From positions 1 through 46,044 of the forward strand of contig NZ_JACVEL010000015.1 in the NCBI RefSeq assembly GCF_014518315.1: DNA of 46,044 nt, read 5' to 3'. Below are positions 7,779-14,503 of the stretch, one piece after another. Under the pieces are notes generated by a model. It was given only the letters and a program-made list of their open reading frames with translations, was not told the DNA's origin and did no database searches. Source of the stretch: Taishania pollutisoli. GTDB taxonomy: Bacteria > Bacteroidota > Bacteroidia > Flavobacteriales_D > Crocinitomicaceae. The first letter of the stretch is position 1. Each line of letters opens with the position of its first letter. Both the position numbers and the translations under genes were made by a program.

Positions 7779-9014
7779 TCAGTGTTGAATCAACTGGTCT
7801 ACTTCATTGAAGCTGGAAACAACTTTATCCCAATGAGGTGTATTCCCTTCCCGAACCAGTTGAATGGTTTGAAAACCTGCTGTTTTTGCAGCAATCAGTT
7901 CCTCCGTAATATCAGATAAGAACAGGATATTCTCGGGATTCATATGAAGCGATATCGCAATATGACGATAAGTTTCAACTTCGCGTTTTCCCCCTGTTGT
8001 GGTATCGAAATAGTTACTAAAATATTGGGTAAGGTCTCCTGCTTCTGAATAACCGAAAATTAGGCGTTGAGCAGCAATGGAACCGCTGGAAAAAACTCCT
8101 GCTTTACGGCCTTCTTTCGTCCATTTTTCTAACAATGGCGCAACATCAGCATACACATGACCTTTCAATGCTCCAGATTTGTACCCTTCATCCCAAATTA
8201 CGCCCTGTAAAGTTTTCAGTGGCGTAATTTTCTTATCTGCAAGACTCCATGATTTCAGTTTGGCAATGATTTCATCTGTTGTTTTAACCGTTTCGCCATC
8301 CAGTTCTTTCGCGAGTTGTTTTGTTTCCTCAAATGCCTGTTTGACCACCGGAAGATGTATCAGCTCTTTCAATTGTTCGATCCGTTCATTGAAATAAGGA
8401 AACAGGGTTTCTGTTACAAAGGAGATCGAACTTGTGGTTCCTTCAATATCAGTCAGGATATACTTTACTTCATGTTTCAACGGAATCTTGAAATGACTGT
8501 AACGTTGCTCTACTTTTGATTCGGTATAATGAGGTACCCAACCACTCATATCAATGAAAATGCGAATTGCCTTTACAAACGGACGGGAAGCTCCGGCATC
8601 AAACCAGTGCTTGGTCCCTGCAGGAACGGAAATCAAATCCCCGCGTTCACACAACAGGTTAAAAACAGGTTCCGTTTCCAGGTTGAACCAAAAAATACCT
8701 TGCCCATCCACAAAGAAGCGAATTTCATCTTCTGTATGAATGTGTTCGGAAAGAAATTTTGCTCGAATGGCTTCGTATCCTTCCATGCCCGGACGCATAT
8801 TGATCACATCGGCAGTTTGGTAACCTCCCCGTTCCATAAACGGTCCCAAATCGTTGGCGTATGCCTTCAGGATTTCTTCCTGTGTAGCATCATCGTCAAA
8901 CGTCACAGCGCAATGCCATTGATCAAAGTATAAGTTTCGATCGTTGAAGAATTGACGGATTTCACTGGGGTCTGTAATTGTAATATTTTTGTCCGGAATT
9001 GATAGAATTGCCAT
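7779..9014 (-). CDS. mtnDC: Fused acireductone dioxygenase / acireductone synthase
   Basis: 411 residues joining two methionine-salvage enzymes. Residues 1-180 are acireductone dioxygenase (MtnD/ARD) with metal ligands H91, H93, E97 (HIHTEDE) and H136 (GTKHWFD). Residues 183-411 are acireductone synthase (MtnC/E1), a HAD phosphatase-enolase: DIEGT (nucleophile D189), FSSGS (308-312), GGKRE (341-345) and FLSDITEE (365-372). Synthase makes the acireductone that the dioxygenase oxidises, so the fusion links consecutive steps, though in reverse order along the chain. No linker or stop separates them, and all motifs are intact. ATG start, with a TATTTTTG -7 element at 9044-9037. It lies downstream of mtnB (107-base gap) and upstream of hemW. 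Confidence 0.93.
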   Translation of the reverse strand: MAILSIPDKNITITDPSEIRQFFNDRNLYFDQWHCAVTFDDDATQEEILKAYANDLGPFMERGGYQTADVINMRPGMEGYEAIRAKFLSEHIHTEDEIRFFVDGQGIFWFNLETEPVFNLLCERGDLISVPAGTKHWFDAGASRPFVKAIRIFIDMSGWVPHYTESKVEQRYSHFKIPLKHEVKYILTDIEGTTSSISFVTETLFPYFNERIEQLKELIHLPVVKQAFEETKQLAKELDGETVKTTDEIIAKLKSWSLADKKITPLKTLQGVIWDEGYKSGALKGHVYADVAPLLEKWTKEGRKAGVFSSGSIAAQRLIFGYSEAGDLTQYFSNYFDTTTGGKREVETYRHIAISLHMNPENILFLSDITEELIAAKTAGFQTIQLVREGNTPHWDKVVSSFNEVDQLIQH

Positions 9015-9036
9015 TGGGTATTGTATTTAATGGATA

Positions 9037-9044
9037 CAAAAATA
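9037..9044 (-). promoter_or_regulatory. Putative -7 promoter element (TATTTTTG) for mtnDC
   Basis: An exact TAnnTTTG match on the minus strand, about 20 bases before the ATG at 9014. It lies in the 107-base gap after mtnB; no clear -33 TTG is seen. Confidence 0.4.
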
Positions 9045-9121
9045 CGAAAAAGAGAGGTCTGTTGAAAGACAGGGGTGGAAGATTGAATAAAAAACAGTTG
9101 AACAGGTTTTAGCAATCAGTT

Positions 9122-9724
9122 TTACTTTAGCAGCACATTTCTGTATTGTACTTCTGACAAATACTCCAGCGTTTCCAGGTGTCGTTTGGCTTCAAATAAG
9201 CTTGTTCCCCAGGCATACGTCCCGTGCTTGCGCATGATAAAACTGTGGTGCCGGATTCTTGCTTGATTACTACGTAACGTTCGCGCAAAATCAATCATGT
9301 CTTGCGTGTTGTCAAAAACAGGAATGCGAACAGTGGCGTCATGTGTGGTTTCTCCTGCAAATCCTTTTTGAACTTCATATCCTTCAAACGGAACCTCCTG
9401 TTGGTACATGTTCGACATTAAAACGGGAAACACCGAATGGCTGTGCAGGATCACTTTTGTCTCCGGAAATAATTCATACAGCACACAGTGAATCAGTGTC
9501 TCTGCGGATGGTTTGACACCCGCGTATTTCCCGGTTGGACGCCCGTTTTTATCCACTGTAATAAAATCTTCTGCTGAGAATTGAGATTTATCCACTCCGC
9601 TTCGGGAAACCCAGATGGTAGTGTTTTCATCCAAAAAAGAATAATTGGTAGAAGTGGCCGGCGACCATCCTCTCTGGTGATAATTGCGAATTGTTTCAGC
9701 TATTTGTTCCTTTAGAGTGCTCAT
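9122..9724 (-). CDS. mtnB: Methylthioribulose-1-phosphate dehydratase
   Basis: 200 residues of the class II aldolase/adducin fold. Zinc ligands are H94 and H96 (HSHS) and H167 (RKHGTYAWG). Other family blocks are RGWSPATSTNYS (18-29), SRSGVDKS and GVKPSAETLIH. It dehydrates 5-methylthioribulose-1-phosphate to the diketone used by acireductone synthase, the next gene. ATG at 9724. Together with mtnDC it covers three successive salvage steps. mtnA and the nucleosidase/kinase steps are not in this window. Confidence 0.93.
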   Translation of the reverse strand: MSTLKEQIAETIRNYHQRGWSPATSTNYSFLDENTTIWVSRSGVDKSQFSAEDFITVDKNGRPTGKYAGVKPSAETLIHCVLYELFPETKVILHSHSVFPVLMSNMYQQEVPFEGYEVQKGFAGETTHDATVRIPVFDNTQDMIDFARTLRSNQARIRHHSFIMRKHGTYAWGTSLFEAKRHLETLEYLSEVQYRNVLLK

Positions 9725-9733
9725 GTATTTTTG
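9703..9733 (+). promoter_or_regulatory. Putative promoter for the DUF4412 gene
   Basis: TTTG (9703-9706), a 19-base spacer and TATTTTTG (9726-9733) match the Bacteroidetes -33/-7 consensus exactly. Transcription would start near 9738, giving a leader of about 70 bases. It overlaps the start of mtnB on the other strand. A weaker alternative is TATTTTCG at 9776-9783. Confidence 0.45.
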
Positions 9734-9807
9734 GATAAAGAAGTAAAATTATAGCTTTTGGTTTGATAATTGTTGTATTTTCGTTCGAAATTTATAAAAC
9801 TATAACA

Positions 9808-10467
9808 ATGAAAAAAATATTTTCTTTACTAACAGTACTTTTAATCACTGCTTGTTCTTTTGCACAAATCAACGAAGGAAAAGTGAAATATAACCTTGAA
9901 TTCAATAGCCCTGATCCGGCAATGCAGGCTCAGTTTGCAATGTTGAAAGGGTCTACAATGCAGATGTATTTTTCTCCTGAATTCAACCGTGTTGAAATGA
10001 ACATGGGAATGTTTGTTCAGTCTGCAACAGTTGTTGACATCAAAGGAAAACAATCCGTTATGACAATGGACGGTATGATGGGGAAGAAAGCAACGAAAAT
10101 GTCGACAGAAAGTCCTGAAAAAGAAGAAACACCGGATGTAGAAGTTGAAAAAACAACTGAATCTAAAAAAGTTGCTGGTTACAAGTGTACGAAATACATC
10201 ATCACAACAGAAGATGGAAGTGTTGTCAACATGTGGGTAACGGATGAGTTGGTAAGTTCAAAAGAAGGAATGCAGTTTGTAGATGACAAAATTCAAGGAT
10301 TTCCGTTGGAGTTTGAAGTAGCAGCAGAAGGAATGACAATGGTTTTCTCTGCAATTGAAGTAGAAAAAGGATTGAAAAAATACAACAAGAAAGATATTTT
10401 TAACATGTCTATTCCGGAAGGATACGAAGTAATCAACGCGGAAGATTGGAAAGGAATGGGAATGTAA
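9808..10467 (+). CDS. Secreted DUF4412-like protein
   Basis: 219 residues from MKKIFSLLTVLL. The hydrophobic N-terminus ends ITACSFAQ, which could be read as a lipobox (cysteine about residue 15) or a signal peptidase I site after FAQ. The mature part has INEGKVKYNLEF, many methionines (MQMYFSPEF, MGMFVQ, MDGMMGKK), then VAGYKCTKYIITTEDG, the conserved block of DUF4412-type proteins, thought to be periplasmic or surface-exposed beta-rich proteins. The reading frame extends 15 codons further upstream, but the ATG at 9808 gives a proper signal peptide. It is a single-gene unit, divergent from mtnB and closed by a perfect terminator. Function unknown. Confidence 0.8.
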   Translation: MKKIFSLLTVLLITACSFAQINEGKVKYNLEFNSPDPAMQAQFAMLKGSTMQMYFSPEFNRVEMNMGMFVQSATVVDIKGKQSVMTMDGMMGKKATKMSTESPEKEETPDVEVEKTTESKKVAGYKCTKYIITTEDGSVVNMWVTDELVSSKEGMQFVDDKIQGFPLEFEVAAEGMTMVFSAIEVEKGLKKYNKKDIFNMSIPEGYEVINAEDWKGMGM

Positions 10468-10486
10468 TCGTTCCTGAAGTAAATGA

Positions 10487-10524
10487 AAAAGGGCTGTTTC
10501 ACATCGAAACAGCCCTTTTGTTTT
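10487..10524. terminator. Bidirectional rho-independent terminator
   Basis: Perfect 14-bp stem AAAAGGGCTGTTTC (10487-10500) / GAAACAGCCCTTTT (10506-10519) with a 5-base loop and T runs on both strands, between two convergent genes. Confidence 0.92.
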
Positions 10525-10542
10525 GGGATCAAATGATATATT

Positions 10543-11826
10543 TTAATTCAGCTTGCTCAATGCCGTTCGCAGGTTGGTGATTACCTGTTCAATATCAGCT
10601 ACACTGCATGTTCCGACTGACATTCTGTACCATGGAGAAGACGTTGCTGCCCCGAACGCATAAAATGGAACAATTGCCAGCTTCGCTTCGTTGAGGATGT
10701 AGGATGTCACATCTTGCGTTGTTTCCAGTACCCTTCCGTCAGCTGTTCTTTTTCCGTGTAAATCAAATTTGATGGTCAGGTAAATAGCTGCCTGTGGTGC
10801 AATCGCATCTACAGCATATCCTTCTGCTTTCAACGCAGAGAATCCATCGTAAAATCCTTTTAGGCGGGTATAAATTTTTTCTTTCTGTTCCTCCAGAAAC
10901 GCGTCATACAAATGCAAATCCATCAGAAAACGGGCTGTTGCCAATTGTTCAGCTTTTGGTGCCCATGCACCTACATGCGACAGAATAGCTTTCATCTTGG
11001 CAATAATTGATTTCGGCCCCATGGCCCAACCTACACGTACACCTGTTGCTGATAACGATTTGGAGATTCCGTCAACAAAAACAGTATATTCTTTCATTGA
11101 AGGACGTAATGACACCGGATTGTAATGTTGCGTGTTTCCAAATGTTAATGCCCAATAAATCTGATCATACATCAGGTATACAGATTTTTGATTCGGGCCT
11201 CGTCGGCTGTTTTCTTCCAGGATCATGTCACAGATTTCTTCCAGTCCTTCTTTTGAAAATACGGTTCCTGTCGGGTTTTGAGGGGAACACAATGCAACCA
11301 TACATGCTTCTCCGATGTGCGGACGAATATCTGCTGCGGACGGCATGAAATTATTTTCCGGTTTGGCTTCTATCACAACTGACTTAGCGCCGTTTAAATA
11401 TGAATAATGATTGTTGTTCCAGGACGGGACAGCAAAGATAACGGTATCGTTCGGGTTGACCAATGCGCGGTAAATTGCGTAAATAACAGGTCGGGCTCCG
11501 CCGGCAATTAATAATTCATCCGTTGCATATGTTAAATCACCTCGCTCCTTTAATAAATCGGAAACAGCCTTACGCAAATCCAACATCCCGTCGGCTTCCG
11601 GATAATTGGTCTGATCAGAAGAGTATTCTTCAATAATGTATTGCTTTAAAGCGGATGGGATCGGAAACTGAGCAGGGCTGAAATCGCCGATGGTCATGTT
11701 GTAGATATGTTCTCCCTGTTTTATCTTTTCATTTACTTCCGCGGCAAGTTTGATGATCTCTGATCCGATAATTCCATGCGCCAAATCGGAAACCTTTACA
11801 ACCTGATCTGCTGTTGTCTGATTCAT
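10543..11826 (-). CDS. PLP-dependent class I aminotransferase
   Basis: 427 residues of fold-type I. Visible blocks are YPEADGMLDLRKAV, the cofactor loop GARPVIYA, CSPQNPTGTVFS, YDQIYWALTF and the PLP-lysine region DGISKSLSATGVRVGW, with the C-terminal arginine in WYRMSVGTC. This is the aspartate/aromatic aminotransferase group, and substrate is not decided by sequence. The frame opens 19 codons earlier, but MNQTTADQ at 11826 is a normal family start and sits about 14 bases after the start point predicted from TAGCTTTG (11851-11844). Proximity to mtnB/mtnDC makes a role in converting ketomethylthiobutyrate to methionine possible, but this is inference. Confidence 0.88.
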   Translation of the reverse strand: MNQTTADQVVKVSDLAHGIIGSEIIKLAAEVNEKIKQGEHIYNMTIGDFSPAQFPIPSALKQYIIEEYSSDQTNYPEADGMLDLRKAVSDLLKERGDLTYATDELLIAGGARPVIYAIYRALVNPNDTVIFAVPSWNNNHYSYLNGAKSVVIEAKPENNFMPSAADIRPHIGEACMVALCSPQNPTGTVFSKEGLEEICDMILEENSRRGPNQKSVYLMYDQIYWALTFGNTQHYNPVSLRPSMKEYTVFVDGISKSLSATGVRVGWAMGPKSIIAKMKAILSHVGAWAPKAEQLATARFLMDLHLYDAFLEEQKEKIYTRLKGFYDGFSALKAEGYAVDAIAPQAAIYLTIKFDLHGKRTADGRVLETTQDVTSYILNEAKLAIVPFYAFGAATSSPWYRMSVGTCSVADIEQVITNLRTALSKLN

Positions 11827-11843
11827 ACGTTTTTTGTTTTTCA

Positions 11844-11851
11844 CAAAGCTA
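11844..11851 (-). promoter_or_regulatory. Putative -7 element (TAGCTTTG)
   Basis: Exact TAnnTTTG match on the minus strand 17 bases before the ATG at 11826. It supports that start over the longer reading frame. No -33 TTG at the usual spacing. Confidence 0.4.
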
Positions 11852-12000
11852 AAAATAAATAGGTGGATAAAAACGAAAACCAACGTGTAATTTTTTATTT
11901 TTTTGCAGCATAAAAACGATTTAGTGGGGGAATTCCGAAAGAACGGAAAAACGATGTGTTACGCGGGGAAATAAAAATTTCCGAAGTAAAATAAAATTTC

Positions 12001-12008
12001 TACTTTTG
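12001..12008 (+). promoter_or_regulatory. Putative -7 element (TACTTTTG)
   Basis: TACTTTTGTGCC is a typical Bacteroidetes -7 region, ending 18 bases before the FkbM ATG at 12027. A -33 TTG is not evident. Confidence 0.45.
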
Positions 12009-12026
12009 TGCCTTTCTGCTTAAGAA

Positions 12027-12767
12027 ATGAAGAATTCAATAAAATATGTCTTACAAAAATCGCTTGGCTTTGAGCGGTACTTATATTTGTTTTCTCATTT
12101 TAAAATCAAAACGCTTAAAAAGGATAAAAACGAACGTGATTTCTTTCATTTTCTCAACCTGATAAAAGAAGGAAAAGGAGATGTGATCGACATTGGTGCA
12201 AACATCGGGATCATGACGTATTTCCTCGCCTCGAAATTCAATACCTGTACTGTTCATTCCATCGAACCGGTTCCTGTCAACTTCGCTGTATTGGGAAGAA
12301 TTGTCAAAAAGTTCAACCTTTCTAATGTGCAGTTGTACCCGGTGGCACTGGGACAGGTTCAGGGAACATTGAAAATGATTATGCCTTACAACGGAAAAAC
12401 AAAAATGCAGGGACTTTCCCATGTAAAACATGAGTCAATTTCCGAGTGGAATGAAGGCGAAGAGTTTGATGTTCCTGTAAAGACACTGGACGAATTATTC
12501 GCAGGACAAACAATCCAGGCGATAAAAATTGATATTGAGAATTTTGAGTATTTTGCCTTTTTGGGCGGGAGACAGCTTTTAGAACAAAATAAACCGATTA
12601 TTTATGCCGAATTGTGGGACAACGACAACCGGAAAAATAGTTTTGAATTGTTGAAATCACTCGGTTATGATGTGTTTGTAGTTGAAAATGAAAAGCTGGT
12701 GTTGTTTGATGGAAAGAAGCACATTACCCAGAATTTTATTTTTAAAACGAACGAACCGGTGCGCTGA
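12027..12767 (+). CDS. FkbM family methyltransferase
   Basis: 246 residues with a class I SAM-binding fold: motif I DVIDIGANIGIMTYFLASK (52-70), the acidic motif II HSIEPVPVN, and IKIDIENFEYFAFLGG near residue 168, which is the diagnostic FkbM block (KIDIEG-like). The last third matches the family's usual length. Such enzymes O-methylate sugars or small molecules; the substrate is unknown. The stop overlaps the start of the flippase gene by one base (TGATG), so translation is probably coupled. The pairing suggests modification of a surface polysaccharide. Confidence 0.9.
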   Translation: MKNSIKYVLQKSLGFERYLYLFSHFKIKTLKKDKNERDFFHFLNLIKEGKGDVIDIGANIGIMTYFLASKFNTCTVHSIEPVPVNFAVLGRIVKKFNLSNVQLYPVALGQVQGTLKMIMPYNGKTKMQGLSHVKHESISEWNEGEEFDVPVKTLDELFAGQTIQAIKIDIENFEYFAFLGGRQLLEQNKPIIYAELWDNDNRKNSFELLKSLGYDVFVVENEKLVLFDGKKHITQNFIFKTNEPVR

Positions 12768-14200
12768 TGCAGCAAAAATTTCTCTCAAACCTTGTTTTGC
12801 TTTTGCTTTTAAACCTGGTGATTAAACCAGTTGCAATATTTGGTATTGATGCCACCGTGCAAAACCAGGTTGGTTCGGAAGCGTATGGTTTGTATTTCAG
12901 TTTGTTGAATTTTACCTTTCTGTTTAACATCCTGCTGGACTTGGGAATTAACAACTTCACAACAAAGAATGTCGCGCAATACCCGGGACTCATGACAAAA
13001 TACATGGGGCGCATTGCCGGACTCCGACTTGTTCTTTTTGTATTGTACGCTGTGTTTACTCTGATCCTGGCATCGGTACTCGGTTATCCGCCTGAGGTGT
13101 ACCCTGTATTAAGTATCCTGATCACCCAGCAGTTTCTCATTGCAATGATTGCTTATTTCCGGAGTTATTTATCAGGGATGCTACTCTTCCGACTGGATGC
13201 GTTACTTTCCGTATTGGATCGTTTTTTACTCATTCTTCTTTGTGGAGCGGTGTTCTTTTTCACGCTACCCGGAAATGCATTTAAATTGGAGTATTTTATC
13301 TGGATTCAGTTTATTTCTTACATACTGTCATTCCTGGTTGGTTTGATGTTGGTCGTCAGACACATCGGAACGAGTAAAATTCGCTTCCACCGTCCGATCT
13401 CATTTTTAATCATTCGCCAGAGTATTCCTTACGCGTTATTGATTGTATTGATGATGCTATACACACGGGTGGATTCGGTAATGTTGGAGCGAATGCTGGA
13501 CGACGGGGCTGTTCAGTCCGGAATTTATGCTCAGGGATTTCGCCTTATTGATGCATTCTTCATGTTTGCCATGTTGTTTTCCAACCTGTTATTACCTATT
13601 TTTTCAAGAATGATCGGATTGAAGGAAAATGTGAAGGAATTGTTTTCACTTTCTTCAAAATTGCTGATCTGGGGATCCATTGCACTTGCGTCTTTTTGTT
13701 TTTGGAATGCACACGAAGTACTGGATTTGATTTATACGAATGATATTGAAAAAAGTGTACCGCCGTTTCAACTGTTAATGCTCACATTTGTCGCCATGTG
13801 TATCATCCTTATCTTCGGGACATACCTGACTGCTTTGGGAGAAATGAAAACACTGAATACAATCGCGTTTATTGGTTTGATAGTGAATGTAGGTGTTAAT
13901 CTGTATCTGATTCCTCGCTGGGGAGTATGGGGGGCAGCGGTTTCCACATTGATGGCACAGTCTGTTGTAGCTGTCAGTCAGTTGTATATTGTCGCAAAAC
14001 GCTTGAAGCTAAACTGGCAATTCGCAGATGCAGGTGTATTCATGTTGTTTGTTGCAGTGTGTTTTTCAATCGGATGGCTGGGAATACTGTATAACATTCA
14101 CATTCTTCTCCAGATGGGGGCACTTATTGCTTGCCTGTTGCTATTTAAGGTGATCAATATTCGTCTATTTTCCAGCATTCTTTTTGCCTCCAAAAAATAA
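12767..14200 (+). CDS. Wzx-like oligosaccharide flippase
   Basis: 477 residues with 12-14 hydrophobic segments and the MATE/PST layout of polysaccharide exporters: an early YGLYFSLLNFTFLFNILLD segment, LDLGINNFTTKNVAQ, and the C-terminal GVWGAAVSTLMAQSV block that is shared with the second flippase in this window. It would move lipid-linked sugar units across the inner membrane. It starts on the last base of the FkbM stop codon. Followed by a 300-base non-coding interval with tandem repeats. Confidence 0.9.
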   Translation: MQQKFLSNLVLLLLLNLVIKPVAIFGIDATVQNQVGSEAYGLYFSLLNFTFLFNILLDLGINNFTTKNVAQYPGLMTKYMGRIAGLRLVLFVLYAVFTLILASVLGYPPEVYPVLSILITQQFLIAMIAYFRSYLSGMLLFRLDALLSVLDRFLLILLCGAVFFFTLPGNAFKLEYFIWIQFISYILSFLVGLMLVVRHIGTSKIRFHRPISFLIIRQSIPYALLIVLMMLYTRVDSVMLERMLDDGAVQSGIYAQGFRLIDAFFMFAMLFSNLLLPIFSRMIGLKENVKELFSLSSKLLIWGSIALASFCFWNAHEVLDLIYTNDIEKSVPPFQLLMLTFVAMCIILIFGTYLTALGEMKTLNTIAFIGLIVNVGVNLYLIPRWGVWGAAVSTLMAQSVVAVSQLYIVAKRLKLNWQFADAGVFMLFVAVCFSIGWLGILYNIHILLQMGALIACLLLFKVINIRLFSSILFASKK

Positions 14201-14204
14201 CTCT

Positions 14205-14300
14205 TTTTTACCACACAGAAAACATAGAGAGATAGGTTGGGATGTGTGGAAGTAAGTGATACATAGTGGTTAGCTTAATCAGTTGGTTAGATGGCGATTA
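14205..14300 (+). repeat. Dispersed non-coding repeat, copy 3 (tandem)
   Basis: CCACACAGAAAACATAGAGA, then GGATGTGTGGAAGTAAGTGA, TACATAG, TGGTTAGCTTAATCAGTTGG and ATGGCGATTA. A second copy begins 101 bases later. Confidence 0.65.
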
Positions 14301-14302
14301 TT

Positions 14303-14395
14303 CTTTTTTCACCACATAGAAAACATAGGGACATAGGTGTTGGGATGTGTAGGAGGTAAGTGACACATGTTTGCAAGCTGGTTGGATTACCTATT
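14303..14395 (+). repeat. Dispersed non-coding repeat, copy 4 (tandem)
   Basis: CACCACATAGAAAACATAGG, GGATGTGTAGGAGGTAAGTG, ACACATG and GCTGGTTGGATTA align with copy 3. The AAGTGACACAT core is also in copies 1 and 2. The last third is degenerate. Confidence 0.65.
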
Positions 14396-14473
14396 TTAGT
14401 TGAAATGTGTTTGGTTTGTATGACGGATGGAATTCATTGGTGTTTTAGACTGTATAAATAGTCTCCAAAAGAA

Positions 14474-14497
14474 AAGGCTGCTCATCTGAACAGCCTT
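14474..14497 (-). terminator. Terminator of the TonB-dependent receptor gene
   Basis: AAGGCTG (14474-14480) pairs with CAGCCTT (14491-14497), extended by TCA/TGA inside. On the minus strand it is followed by TTTTCTTTT. Confidence 0.7.
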
Positions 14498-14503
14498 GTT
14501 TGT

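Noticed and set aside
14201..14400. Tandem repeats that might be a CRISPR array.
   Set aside because: There are only two units, each about 100 bases, with sequence differences throughout and no unique spacers or cas genes.
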